Below, piece after piece: positions 53,692 through 63,056 of a DNA stretch of 64,000 nucleotides. Source of the DNA: Burkholderia humptydooensis (GTDB taxonomy: Bacteria > Pseudomonadota > Gammaproteobacteria > Burkholderiales > Burkholderiaceae). The stretch's first letter is position 1. The number at the start of each line of letters is the position of its first letter. The stretch spans positions 2,232,001 to 2,296,000 of the forward strand of contig NZ_CP013382.1 in NCBI RefSeq assembly GCF_001513745.1, read 5' to 3'. The position numbers and the translations under genes were made by a program. Below the pieces are notes generated by a model. The model made no database searches. It was not told where the DNA came from and was given only the letters and a program-made list of their open reading frames with translations.

Positions 53692-55313
53692 TGAACGGCC
53701 ACCCTGCCCTCCTGAACCAGCGGCTGGCGGCCGCCCTGCAAACCGGCGAAGACGCTCCCGCACTGGTTGCCGCCGGCACTGTGATCTCATACCGGCAGTT
53801 GATGGTGCAGGTCGCCGCTACCGCGGCACGGCTTCGCACTGCAGAGACCGGCAAAGGCGACCGCGTCGCGTTCCAGTTGCCCAATTGCGCCGATGCCGTC
53901 GTGTTGATGCTTGCGGCACTGATGACGGGAGCCGTCCCCGTTCCCATGCTCCCCGCATACCGGGAACGGGAACTTCGACACGTACTCAAGGCGACGCGTC
54001 CCCGCGTCATTGCGCTGACCAAAGGCAATCGGCGCTTCAGCGCGGCGCGCGTCGTGACCGACTTTCTCCGCGACGAGAACCTTGATGTCGCGCTTCGGCT
54101 GCTCGACGGTTCGCCGGGCGATGAACATGCGGGCTGGCGCGACCTTGGCCTCTTCTGCTCCGCGCCCTCCGACGCGACCGCGTTCAGCGAATGCGCCGCT
54201 GCCGAAATGCTTGCCGAGGATACGGCGATGATGCTGCTATCCAGCGGCACGACGGGCTTGCCGAAAGCCATCGCGAGACTGAACGGCGGCTACAGCTACA
54301 TGATCGCGAAAGCCTGTCGGGTATTTGAGCTCAGCCGCCAGTCCGTCTACCTCGCGGCCATGCCGATCTCGCACGGCTTTGTCATCAACTGTCCCGGCAT
54401 GCTCGGCACCCTGATCTGCGGCGGAACCGTCGTCCTGGCATCCGATACGTCGGTTCAAACGGCCCTGGAGCTCGTCAGCGCACACGGGGTAACTCACACC
54501 ACGCTCGTTCCGGCATTGCTGACGCAATGGCTCGAGCAAAGCGATGACCTGCCCGCCAGACCCGGCACATTGCAACACGTCCAGGTGGGCGGGTCGCGCC
54601 TGTCCCCGGACCTCGCCGCTCGCGCCGAATCGAAATTGGGCATCCGCATTCAGCAGTGCTACGGAATGAGCGAGGGGCTGCTTTGCTTCACCCGCAGTAC
54701 CGACACCGATGCAGTCCGCTTCCATTCACAGGGGCGTCCGCTGTCCGAGCAGGACCAGGTGCTGATCGTCGATGAAAGCGGTACGCCAGTGCCCTGCGGC
54801 GCATCCGGCGAACTGATCACCCGCGGTCCGTACACGATCAAGACCTATTACAACGACCCGCTAGCCTCTTCCCGCGCCTTTACACCGGACGGGTACTACC
54901 GCACCGGCGACCTAGCCCATCTCGATGCCGATGGCAACGTCTATATCGACGGGCGCGTGACCGACTCCATCAACCGCGGCGGCGAGAAATTCAGCCCCGA
55001 GGAACTCGAAGAATTGAGCAAGGGGCACGCCCGGCTCAAGGACGCCGCCTGTGTCGGCATGGCCGACCCGCGCTTCGGCGAAGTGGCCTGCCTGTTCGCC
55101 GTCGCGCATGAAGGCGAACCGTTGTTGCTGTCGGATATCCGCCAGTATTTGGAGACGGCTGGCGTCGCGTCGTTCAAGCTGCCGGAGAAACTCGTTCTGG
55201 TCGACGAGATACCCCGCAAGGGCATTGGGAAGATCGATCGCGCATTGCTCCGGGCAAGGGTTCGCGACGATGCCGAAGGTGCCGGACAGGCATCAAAGGC
55301 GGCACTGCTATGA
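53691..55313 (+). CDS. Aryl-acid adenylating enzyme (DhbE/EntE/PchD-like)
   Basis: A 540-aa stand-alone adenylation enzyme. Its motifs are LLSSGTTGLPKAIARLNGGY (core A3), QQCYGMSEGLLCFTR (A5), YYRTGDLAHLDADGNVYIDG (A7), GRVTDSINRGGEKFSPEELE (A8) and the A10 Lys in GIGKIDRALL. In the acid-binding segment, where DhbE reads AHNYPLSSPG, this protein reads SHGFVINCPG: the usual Asn is Gly and the last Ser is Cys. From known aryl-acid ligases, Cys at that place goes with salicylate rather than 2,3-dihydroxybenzoate, but loss of Asn is unusual. No genes for making salicylate or DHB are in the window. Confidence 0.87.
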   Translation: MNGHPALLNQRLAAALQTGEDAPALVAAGTVISYRQLMVQVAATAARLRTAETGKGDRVAFQLPNCADAVVLMLAALMTGAVPVPMLPAYRERELRHVLKATRPRVIALTKGNRRFSAARVVTDFLRDENLDVALRLLDGSPGDEHAGWRDLGLFCSAPSDATAFSECAAAEMLAEDTAMMLLSSGTTGLPKAIARLNGGYSYMIAKACRVFELSRQSVYLAAMPISHGFVINCPGMLGTLICGGTVVLASDTSVQTALELVSAHGVTHTTLVPALLTQWLEQSDDLPARPGTLQHVQVGGSRLSPDLAARAESKLGIRIQQCYGMSEGLLCFTRSTDTDAVRFHSQGRPLSEQDQVLIVDESGTPVPCGASGELITRGPYTIKTYYNDPLASSRAFTPDGYYRTGDLAHLDADGNVYIDGRVTDSINRGGEKFSPEELEELSKGHARLKDAACVGMADPRFGEVACLFAVAHEGEPLLLSDIRQYLETAGVASFKLPEKLVLVDEIPRKGIGKIDRALLRARVRDDAEGAGQASKAALL

Positions 55314-56071
55314 GACACCTGCAAACCCAAGCCGAAGGAGCCGTGAGATTCAGCCTTGCGGGCGCAGCGCCGGTGCGGCACCAACTGGTGATCTTTCCGC
55401 ATGCCGGCGGCAGTACGGAATTCTACCGCCCATGGCGCGACCACCTGCCGGCGGATGTCGAGCTGATCGTCCTGCAGTATCCACAACTCGGCGCAGGCAC
55501 CGCCTCGGCCTGGGACGATCCCGTCGCCGCGGTCCGTCGTTGTACGCGAGGGCTGGCCAATCTTCTGGGCGTCGCGCCCATCACCGTCTTCGGCCACAGC
55601 ATGGGCGCGCTGCTGGCCCTGCATGTCGCCCAGGCCCTGGCACCGTTGCGATTTCGAATCGAACAGCTCGTCCTGTCATCGCAGATGACGCCGGCCGCCC
55701 TGCAGACCGAGCTTCGAACGGAGCAGGACATCGATCGCCTCGCGCAACAAGCGCTGGGGCTCGGCGAAGTGGACGGGTTGAGCCGGATCGGGGAAGACGC
55801 TCAACACCTGCTGGTTTCCTTCATTCGCCAGGATCTCGCGCTGTTGCAAAGGCTGGCGCCGCTACCCGTCGGCGAATTGCCGGCAACCCGCATATTCGGC
55901 GGCGACGAAGATCCCCTGGTCGACCGACCCAAGCTCGCCGAATGGTCTGCATTCCTATCGCAACACCTGACACCAGAGGTATTTCCCGGAGGCCACTTCT
56001 ATCTTCGTGACCAGGTACCGGCCGTGGTGGACGCCCTCCTGAGGTCCCATCGTTCGGCACTCGCCTCATAA
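55310..56071 (+). CDS. Type II thioesterase
   Basis: A 253-aa alpha/beta hydrolase. It has LVIFPHAGGSTEFYRPWRDH at the start (oxyanion FPHAGG), the nucleophile elbow VFGHSMGALLALHVA (Ser about 98), the acid in FGGDEDPLV and His in FPGGHFYL. This is the typical GrsT/PchC-type editing thioesterase that removes wrong acyl groups from carrier proteins. It overlaps the adenylation gene by 4 bp. Its presence supports a carrier-protein-bound pathway. Confidence 0.92.
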   Translation: MRHLQTQAEGAVRFSLAGAAPVRHQLVIFPHAGGSTEFYRPWRDHLPADVELIVLQYPQLGAGTASAWDDPVAAVRRCTRGLANLLGVAPITVFGHSMGALLALHVAQALAPLRFRIEQLVLSSQMTPAALQTELRTEQDIDRLAQQALGLGEVDGLSRIGEDAQHLLVSFIRQDLALLQRLAPLPVGELPATRIFGGDEDPLVDRPKLAEWSAFLSQHLTPEVFPGGHFYLRDQVPAVVDALLRSHRSALAS

Positions 56072-56084
56072 ACACTCAACTCAA

Positions 56085-57152
56085 ATGCGCAGTGGGAGAC
56101 TCATCTTGGATTTTGAACTGTTCAATGCTCAGCCAGCAGCCCCCGCATTCGGAAAAGCGCTGGAGCTGTTCCCTCAACTGAAGGCCTATCGCGATTCGCT
56201 AGGCAATACCCCGCTGGTAGAGGTCCCGGGGCCGACGAACGGCGCTCGCGTGTACGCCAAGCTGGAGTCCAAGAATCCGTCCGGCTCCATCAAAGATCGC
56301 GTGGCGTTCGGCCTCTTCTGCGACGCGATCAACGCCCACGACTTCAGCAGCGGCCCGCTGAAGCTGCTCGATTCCTCAGGCGGCAACATGGCCAAAGCCC
56401 TGGCTCACCTGGGCAATCTGTGCGGACTGCCGGTACACGTGGTGATTCCGGATTCTGCTTCGGACGAGCTGCTGCAATCGCTGAACGACAACAAAGCAAT
56501 CGTCACGAAGGTGGATCGCAGCCACTTTCTGCTCGGCATCATCGCCCGGAGCCAGCAGATCGCTCGCGAAGAACCGGGCTGGACGCTGCTGTCTCAACAC
56601 TTGAATCTGGTGAACACGGCGGTGCACCAGCACCACACCGGCACGGAGATTTGCCGCCAGCTCGACGGCCGCCGCGCCGATGCCTGGGTCGCAGCCGTCG
56701 GCACCGGCGGCACGCTCGCCGGTGTCTACGCGGCGCTGGCGCAGCAGAATCCCGATGTGCGCGTGGTCGGGTGTACGCCCGACGAAATGCCCTTCGGCAC
56801 CATGGCGCCGCCAAATGGCAGCGCCCGCTTCGCCGGCGCCGGCGGCTTGGGCTACGGATTCCGCCAGCCGTTCGTTTCGCTGATTCCTTTCGCCGTGCCA
56901 TTCCAGACGGTCACGCATGCCGAGTCGCTCAAGGCGATGTACCGTTTCCTCGAGGAAACGGGCATCCCGATCGGAGGCTCGGCCGCCGCCAACTGGATCG
57001 TCGCGTGCAACGTCGCCGCCGAACTCGGACGCAACGCCACCGTCGTGACCGTATTCGCCGATGCCGGCAGCGACGCCGACCGCGAGCGCGGCCGCCAGCT
57101 GATGGAAAGTGACAAGAACCCTATCGGGAACCCCGACTATGCCAATGCGTGA
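56085..57152 (+). CDS. PLP-dependent cysteine-synthase-like enzyme
   Basis: A 355-aa fold-type II PLP enzyme. The Lys that binds PLP is in ESKNPSGSIKDRVAFGL (about residue 70), the substrate loop is LLDSSGGNMAKALA, and the phosphate-binding loop is AVGTGGTLAGVYAA. The family includes cysteine synthase and SbnA-type enzymes making diaminopropionate precursors for siderophores. The ATG at 56085 lacks a ribosome site; a TTG at 56106 has GGGAGA upstream and may be the real start. In this cluster it probably makes a non-standard amino acid or performs a beta-replacement on an intermediate. Confidence 0.85.
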   Translation: MRSGRLILDFELFNAQPAAPAFGKALELFPQLKAYRDSLGNTPLVEVPGPTNGARVYAKLESKNPSGSIKDRVAFGLFCDAINAHDFSSGPLKLLDSSGGNMAKALAHLGNLCGLPVHVVIPDSASDELLQSLNDNKAIVTKVDRSHFLLGIIARSQQIAREEPGWTLLSQHLNLVNTAVHQHHTGTEICRQLDGRRADAWVAAVGTGGTLAGVYAALAQQNPDVRVVGCTPDEMPFGTMAPPNGSARFAGAGGLGYGFRQPFVSLIPFAVPFQTVTHAESLKAMYRFLEETGIPIGGSAAANWIVACNVAAELGRNATVVTVFADAGSDADRERGRQLMESDKNPIGNPDYANA

Positions 57153-57726
57153 GCAAATGCCTGAACTCGACATGATGTCCAGCCTCGTCGCTCTCGCCAA
57201 TCTGGCAAGAGCGCAACTGGGCCAGCCCGACGGAATCGAAACGGCGCGGCAAGCCGTAGCCGAGCGGATCGGCCATGACCACATGGTCATCATTCCGGCG
57301 GTCGAACTGTGCGAAATCAAATTCAAGGCCCAGGCCGACGACCGGCCCAGCGTGGGCGACGTCAACTCGCACAACGACCGGTGGGTCGGCGACGACGGCG
57401 ATGAACTGGGAACCATCTGCGGCGAAGGCTGGAAGATCTCGCGCCTGGACGATGACGTCGTTTCCTACTATCGGGAAACGGCGGAGACGAAGTTCGGCAG
57501 GATCGAGACCGCGGGCATCTGGAATTCGTCCGCGATCTGGCAAGGCCGGTGGCAATCGCTGTTTGCCACCGGCGTCAGCGGCGAGGTGGCCGGCATGTTC
57601 GGAGTCCGGCAGTTGTATCAGGAAGTCCCTCGCCTGCGCTATCGGTCCTTTGTGCTGCTGATTCCCATCAACGCCGCCGACGCCGCCCTGCAACAACGCA
57701 TCCGTCGCGGATACGTGGCCGACTGA
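57139..57726 (+). CDS. Unassigned cluster protein, possibly a small beta-barrel
   Basis: About 195 residues (starts at 57139, 57145 or 57157 are possible). The N-terminal helical part (MMSSLVALANLARAQLGQPD) is followed by a strand-rich part: VELCEIKFKAQADDRPSVGD, NSHNDRWVGDDGDELGTICG, GIWNSSAIWQGRWQSLFATG and YRSFVLLIPIN. The alternating pattern and Asp/Gly turns suggest an allene-oxide-cyclase-like or dirigent-like barrel, but I do not recognise the family. It overlaps the PLP gene by 14 bp and precedes the PKS by 12 bp, so it is an integral part of the pathway, perhaps a cyclase. Confidence 0.7.
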   Translation: MPMREQMPELDMMSSLVALANLARAQLGQPDGIETARQAVAERIGHDHMVIIPAVELCEIKFKAQADDRPSVGDVNSHNDRWVGDDGDELGTICGEGWKISRLDDDVVSYYRETAETKFGRIETAGIWNSSAIWQGRWQSLFATGVSGEVAGMFGVRQLYQEVPRLRYRSFVLLIPINAADAALQQRIRRGYVAD

Positions 57727-57738
57727 ATCGGGGATTCC

Positions 57739-60621
57739 ATGCACATCCAGCCCTCTGATCGGGACATCGCCGTAATCGGCATGGCTTGCCGGTTCCCAGG
57801 TGCAAGCGATCCCGACGAGTATTGGCACAACCTCGTCAACGGCGTCGAATCGGTGATGGAACTCGGCGATGCGCCGAGCGACCGGCAAACCCTCCCATTC
57901 GCCGCGCCGCTGACGGGCGACGTGCTGGCATTCGATGCCGCCTTCTTTGGGATCGGCCATCGGGATGCCGCATTGATGGACCCTCAGCACCGCCTGTTTC
58001 TCGAATGTGCGTGGCACGCGCTGGAGCAAAGCGGAATTCGCCCCGGGCGCTTGCCGGATACCGGCCTGTTCGCGGGGGGGAGCAGTTCGGCGTATCTAGC
58101 GCACCTGCAGCGATCGGAACTGATGGAGAAATTCCAGCCGTCCGCTTTCGAGCTGCAGATCACCAACGACAAGGACTATCTGGTCAGCCGCACAGCGTGG
58201 CATCTGGGCATCGAGGGGCCGGTGCTCGGCGTGCAGGCCGCCTGCGCCACGTCCCTCGTCGCCGTCGCCGAGGCCGTGGAGGCGCTGCGGGCGGGCCGTT
58301 GCCGCACCGCGCTGGCCGGCGCATGTACAGTTCGCTTTCCCCAGCGGGTTCCGTACCAGGCCCAGCAGGGCATGGTCTACTCCCGCAATGGCCATTGCAT
58401 GCCGTTCTCCAGCAACGCGAGCGGCACGGTGTTCGGCAGTGGCGTGGCTGTCGTCGTGCTGAAGCCGCTGCGGTTGGCGCTGGTCGATGGCGATCGTGTG
58501 CTGGCGGTGATCAAAGGCTGCGCCGTAAACAACGACGGAGCTCGCAAGGTGAGTTTCACCACCACCAGTGTCGACGGGCAACGCCGGCTGATCAGCCAGG
58601 CCATGAAGGATGCCAACCTCGCGCCATCGGCCATGCGGGCTATGGAAGCGCACGGCACCGGCACGATTGCCGGCGATCCGATCGAGTTCGACGCGCTGAA
58701 CGAATTGTTCGCGACCGGCGACGTCGCCCCCCGCCATTGTGCGTTGGGCGCCGTCAAGGCAAACGTCGGGCACCTTGAAACGTGCGCCGGGATGGCTGGC
58801 CTGATCAAGGCCGTGCTTCAGATTCAGCACGGCTGGATAGCACCGCAGATTCATATCGACGAGGTCAACCCGTCCATCGCGCTGGATGGCAGCCCGTTCT
58901 ACTTTCCAACGTACGCCGAGCGTTGGGAGTCGACGGACCCGCGAACCGCGATTGGCGTCAGCGCATTCGGCATCGGGGGAACCAATACGCACGTCTTGCT
59001 CGCCCGTCCGCCCCTGGACGCCGACGAGCGGCCTCCGGCTCCGGCTATCTACCCGTCGGCCGTTCCGGTGTCCGGGCAAAGCGAGGCCGCGTGCCATCGA
59101 CTGATTCAGACCTACCGCTCGGATCTCTCGGCATTGCCGATCGATACGCTGGCGTGGAGCGCCCAAACGACGCGGCGGCCGCTCAGATACCGCGCGACCT
59201 TGCTGGCCGGCAAGGACGGAATGCTTCACGTGGGCGAAGAGGTGCGCGACAGCGGGCGCCGCGCGCCACATGTCGTGTTCCAGTTCCCCGGTCAAGGCAG
59301 CCAGTTCCTCGGCATGGCGACGGGCCTCGCGCAGTCCAATGCCCGCTTCGCCACCGTTCTGCGTGAACTAGTCAGCCTGCTTCGCGACAGCGCAAACGTC
59401 GACATCTCCCTCCTGCTGCATGGCAGCGGCGGCGCCGGACTCACCGACACCGCGACGGCTCAGCCGGCTCTGGTGGCCGTCCAGATCGCGATGGCGCGTT
59501 TTCTCATGCAGCATGGCATCGTGCCCGACGCAGTCGTCGGGCATAGCCTCGGAGAAATCGCGGGAGCGTGCATAGCAGGCGTATTGACTGACGAACATGC
59601 GCTCCTGTTCGCTGCCCGCCGAGGCCGGTTGATATCCGCCCTGCCTCCGGGCTCGATGCTGGCGGTATCCATGAGCGAGGAAGCCTGCCAGGACTGGCTT
59701 GCGGAGGATGTGTCGCTCGCCGCCGTCAATGGCAAGGAATCGTGCGTGCTCTCTGGCACGGTGGCGGCGATTCAACGCGTGCAGGCATCGTTGTCGGCGC
59801 GCGGGGTTCGCTGCCGCGCGTTGTCGGTATCCCACGCGTTCCACTCTTCGATGATGGACCCTGCTCTGGCCGAACTGGCACTGGCGGCGCCGGCCCCATC
59901 GACGGACGCTGCCGGGATCCGGTTCCATTCGACCTTGCTGGGTTCCGAACTTGCATCAATGGCGCAGTTGGACCGGGACTATTGGGCTCGGCACGCCCGC
60001 GAGCCAGTCCGGTTCATGGACGCGATCCAGTCGATACCGGTCCGGGAAGGAACGGTATTCGTCGAGGTCGGGCCCGGCACCACGCTGACCGCACTGACGA
60101 TGGCGTTGCGCGAGAAAGACATCGCCGTCCGCACGATGCGCGCCGAACGCGACGAATCCCAAGAACACGAAATCTGGCACGGGGCGCTGCAAAAACTATG
60201 GATGGCAGGCGTGGACCTGGACTGGCGCCCGTCATGGGACAACGCCGGCACGGCCGCGCCCTTGCCTCACTATCCGTTCGACAGGACACGTCATGGCATC
60301 GCCGCGGATACGGATGCGGCCGGAAGCCCGCCGCCCGAGGCGCCCGTCCGCCGTCCGGCGTCGCGCGAGTATGAAACGCTCGACGCCGCAGCCGCAGCCC
60401 TTTGGGAGAAAGCCACTGGAGTGGCACCGTCGGACCCGCATCGGCAGTTCAGCGACGATGGCGGCGATTCGCTGTCGGTCATCAAACTGGTCGCACTTGC
60501 CGACTCCGAGCTCGGGGTCATGGTGAGCGTGCCGGACTTCATGCGCGCCCCGACACCAGCAGGCCTACGCGCCTGCCTAGTGGAAGCGGGTGCCGCCAAA
60601 GCTATTCGCACACATCGTTAA
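57739..60621 (+). CDS. Type I polyketide synthase module, KS-AT-ACP
   Basis: A 960-aa single module. The KS spans about 8-425, with Cys169 in QAACATSL, His305 in EAHGTGT and His345 in KANVGHLE, so it is complete. The AT spans about 510-800, with Ser603 in GHSLGE and a malonyl-type HAFH at 699-702. A C-terminal ACP carries Ser911 in DDGGDSLSV. There is no KR, DH, ER or TE domain, so the product of one extension should be a beta-keto thioester. It probably takes the acid from the free carrier protein. Release must be done by another enzyme of the cluster. Confidence 0.93.
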   Translation: MHIQPSDRDIAVIGMACRFPGASDPDEYWHNLVNGVESVMELGDAPSDRQTLPFAAPLTGDVLAFDAAFFGIGHRDAALMDPQHRLFLECAWHALEQSGIRPGRLPDTGLFAGGSSSAYLAHLQRSELMEKFQPSAFELQITNDKDYLVSRTAWHLGIEGPVLGVQAACATSLVAVAEAVEALRAGRCRTALAGACTVRFPQRVPYQAQQGMVYSRNGHCMPFSSNASGTVFGSGVAVVVLKPLRLALVDGDRVLAVIKGCAVNNDGARKVSFTTTSVDGQRRLISQAMKDANLAPSAMRAMEAHGTGTIAGDPIEFDALNELFATGDVAPRHCALGAVKANVGHLETCAGMAGLIKAVLQIQHGWIAPQIHIDEVNPSIALDGSPFYFPTYAERWESTDPRTAIGVSAFGIGGTNTHVLLARPPLDADERPPAPAIYPSAVPVSGQSEAACHRLIQTYRSDLSALPIDTLAWSAQTTRRPLRYRATLLAGKDGMLHVGEEVRDSGRRAPHVVFQFPGQGSQFLGMATGLAQSNARFATVLRELVSLLRDSANVDISLLLHGSGGAGLTDTATAQPALVAVQIAMARFLMQHGIVPDAVVGHSLGEIAGACIAGVLTDEHALLFAARRGRLISALPPGSMLAVSMSEEACQDWLAEDVSLAAVNGKESCVLSGTVAAIQRVQASLSARGVRCRALSVSHAFHSSMMDPALAELALAAPAPSTDAAGIRFHSTLLGSELASMAQLDRDYWARHAREPVRFMDAIQSIPVREGTVFVEVGPGTTLTALTMALREKDIAVRTMRAERDESQEHEIWHGALQKLWMAGVDLDWRPSWDNAGTAAPLPHYPFDRTRHGIAADTDAAGSPPPEAPVRRPASREYETLDAAAAALWEKATGVAPSDPHRQFSDDGGDSLSVIKLVALADSELGVMVSVPDFMRAPTPAGLRACLVEAGAAKAIRTHR

Positions 60622-60641
60622 GGAAAAAAGTACGCTTGACT

Positions 60642-61655
60642 ATGGCCATCATCAATCATCCCCGCTACGGCAAATACGAAGTCGAAACCATCGTCGTGGA
60701 CGACCAGAGTTCCTTCACCATCGCATGCTCGCCGCGCCGGCACGCGCTGCCGAGCAACGGCGGAATCCGCTGGCATCGATATGACTCGCTGAGCAAGCAG
60801 AAGGACGAGGCAGTCATGCTGGCCCATGCGATGGACCTGAAGCACGGCCTCTACCGCACGGGCTTCAGCGGCGGAAAGATCGTCGTCAACAGCAACGCCG
60901 CGCCCGACGACGCGCAGCACGTGTTCGACGCAATCGGCGAGACGCTCAACCGGTATGCCGGCTCGATGTACACCGGATGCGACATCAACACCAGCAGTAC
61001 CCACATGGCCTATCTCCGGAAGTCAACGCAGTGGATTCTGGACGCCATGGACAACCCCCAGATCAATACCTCGATCGCCACGGGCTACGGAGTCTGGAGT
61101 GCGTTGCTGGCCGTGCTGCAGTTCACGCACCGGAGCACCGACACGCCGCTGGTGGCAATTCACGGCATGGGCAAGGTGGGCCGGGAGGTGGCCCGGCAAT
61201 GCCTCGAACGCGACTACGACGTGGTCGGATTCGACGTTCGGCCAAGTCCGGAGATCCCTACCGGCGTGCGTATGCTGAGCGAGGACGAGTTCTGGCCATG
61301 CGCATCCGACGTACTATGCGTCGCCTCCCTCTCCGGGATTCTCGACATGAAGACCGTCGATCGCATTCGCACTCGCTGGGTGGTCAGCAGTTCGAACTCC
61401 CCGTTCGAGAGCCCGGAAGCGGAAGCGAAGCTGATCGGCAGGGGCATCGGGTATCTCCCCGATTACGTCAGCAATGCCGGCGCTGTGATCTGCGACAGCG
61501 TCGAACGGTCGTTCCCGGATGTCTTCCGCATCATGACGCAAAATCAAGCAAACGAATACACCGGGGCGCTGATCGGCGCCAAGACGGAAGAGTTGCTCAA
61601 GCGCTCGCATCTGCTGGGTTGCAACATTCCCACGCTGCTTTCGCACGCCCACTAG
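60642..61655 (+). CDS. Leu/Phe/Val-dehydrogenase-like amino acid dehydrogenase
   Basis: A 337-aa protein of the Glu/Leu/Phe/Val dehydrogenase superfamily. The catalytic region MDLKHGLYRTGFSGGKIVVN (about residues 60-80, with the substrate and catalytic Lys), CDINTSSTHMAYLRKST and the Rossmann-fold motif AIHGMGKVGREVARQCLERD are visible, as is GVICDS-like SNAGAVICDSVE. Such enzymes convert a 2-oxo acid plus ammonia to an amino acid with NAD(P)H. AAGGA upstream could serve the ATG at 60642 or a TTG at 60636. In this cluster it may aminate a keto intermediate or regenerate an amino donor for the PLP enzyme. Confidence 0.85.
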   Translation: MAIINHPRYGKYEVETIVVDDQSSFTIACSPRRHALPSNGGIRWHRYDSLSKQKDEAVMLAHAMDLKHGLYRTGFSGGKIVVNSNAAPDDAQHVFDAIGETLNRYAGSMYTGCDINTSSTHMAYLRKSTQWILDAMDNPQINTSIATGYGVWSALLAVLQFTHRSTDTPLVAIHGMGKVGREVARQCLERDYDVVGFDVRPSPEIPTGVRMLSEDEFWPCASDVLCVASLSGILDMKTVDRIRTRWVVSSSNSPFESPEAEAKLIGRGIGYLPDYVSNAGAVICDSVERSFPDVFRIMTQNQANEYTGALIGAKTEELLKRSHLLGCNIPTLLSHAH

Positions 61656-61811
61656 CCTTGGCGCCCGCGTCCAGGCGATAGGAGCCTGCCTGGTCCGCGT
61701 TCGCTGCAAGCGGCACCGAGAGAAAGCGCCGCGTCCGGCGCAGCCCTGCCGTACAGCCGTGCAATCGAGCGGCTGCGCCCGGACGCGGCCCATTCGTCGC
61801 GAGATGAAAAT
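61656..61811. other. Short intergenic gap within the operon
   Basis: About 155 bp without a gene or clear terminator; it may hold an internal promoter for the binding protein and following gene. Confidence 0.3.
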
Positions 61812-62984
61812 TTGACTGACATTTCCCTGTCGCGCCGCGCGCTGCTGCACGGTATGCTCGCCACGGCGTGGCTGGCATCCCTGCCTTCGGCGCGGGCCGT
61901 CTCCGCCGAAGCGACGGCGATCAAGGACGTCGCAGACCGCGCCGTACCGCTGCGTCGCCCGGCGCGCCGCCTGTTGCTGGGTGACGGCGCGCTAGCCTAT
62001 GTCCTGCCCTTGCTGCGTCCGAACGCGCCGTTCCACAACGTGGTCGGCTGGGGGGAGAACTTCCGCGCCGCCGATCTCGACGGCTATCGCGCGTATCAGC
62101 GGCGCTTTCCTGAAATCGGCAACATTCCCACGTTTCCGGGCGCGACGTCGGACGCGCTGAGCGCAGAACGGCTCATCTCGCTGGAGCCCGACGTGGTGCT
62201 GCTGAACCTGAGCGCACGCTCGGCCGCCGAATCGTCGGGGCTGGAATCGCATCTGGAGCGAGTCGGCATTCCGGTCATCTACCTGGATTTCCGCACGCCG
62301 CTGTCTGCCAACGCGACGCGCAGCGTGGAGATCATGGGCGAGTTGCTGGGGTGCCAGGCGCGCGCAAGCAGCTTCCTGGCATTCCGCGACACGCAAACAC
62401 GGCGTGTGACGGAGACCTTGCAAAAGGTCGCATCGCGGCCGCTGCTCATGCTCGAGCGTGCCGCCGGCCTCTATGACGACTGCTGCCTGAGCTACGGCCA
62501 TGGCAACTTCGGCATATTGGTCAGAGCTGCGGGCGGCGACAACCTCGGCGACCGATTTCTGCAAGGGGACTTTGGAATACTGCATCCGGAGCAGGTCATC
62601 GCATCCGACCCGGACGTCGTGATTGTCACAGGCGCCAACTGGTCACTGTATTCGCCGGCGGGCAATTGGGTCAATCTCGGGCCGGGCGCCAGCCTCGCCG
62701 AAGGGCAGGCCCGTCTTCAACGACTGATGGCAAGGCCCGGGTACCGGGCCTTGCGCGCAGTCAGAAGTGGGCGCGTGCATGCGATCTGGCATCCGTTCTA
62801 CGACAACCCGTATTACTTCATCGCGCTGCAGCGCCTCGCCAAATGGCTGCACCCGGAGCCCTTTGCGGACCTGGATCCCGAAGCCACGTTTCGCGAGCTG
62901 CACGAGCGGTTTCTGCCGGTTCCCTATCAACCCGGGTACTGGGTCAGCCTGAGCGCGGCGCAGCCCCGGACCGAGCGCACTTAA
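61812..62984 (+). CDS. Tat-exported iron-chelate binding protein, FepB/FecB-like
   Basis: A 390-aa protein with a twin-arginine signal (SLSRRALLHGMLATAWLASL, cleavage near ARAVSA). The mature part has the class III periplasmic-binding fold of siderophore and B12 transporters: RLLLGDGALAYVLPLLRPN, LISLEPDVVLLNLSARS, HPEQVIASDPDVVIVTGANW. The only in-frame start ahead of the signal is TTG at 61812. It should hand the metal complex to the FecCD permease and FecE ATPase encoded in the divergent operon. Tat export implies that it folds, or binds a ligand, before crossing the membrane. Confidence 0.88.
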   Translation: MTDISLSRRALLHGMLATAWLASLPSARAVSAEATAIKDVADRAVPLRRPARRLLLGDGALAYVLPLLRPNAPFHNVVGWGENFRAADLDGYRAYQRRFPEIGNIPTFPGATSDALSAERLISLEPDVVLLNLSARSAAESSGLESHLERVGIPVIYLDFRTPLSANATRSVEIMGELLGCQARASSFLAFRDTQTRRVTETLQKVASRPLLMLERAAGLYDDCCLSYGHGNFGILVRAAGGDNLGDRFLQGDFGILHPEQVIASDPDVVIVTGANWSLYSPAGNWVNLGPGASLAEGQARLQRLMARPGYRALRAVRSGRVHAIWHPFYDNPYYFIALQRLAKWLHPEPFADLDPEATFRELHERFLPVPYQPGYWVSLSAAQPRTERT

Positions 62985-63056
62985 GACCCGCTGCGCTGCC
63001 GGTCGCATCAATGAATCATCACCATCACGCAAGCTCTAGCTATCAGGAGAATACTG

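Noticed and set aside
60642..61655. Initial idea that this gene is an SbnB/ornithine cyclodeaminase homologue
   Set aside because: The DLKHGLYRTGFSGGK and AIHGMGKVGREV motifs are those of the Glu/Leu/Phe/Val dehydrogenase family, not ornithine cyclodeaminase.
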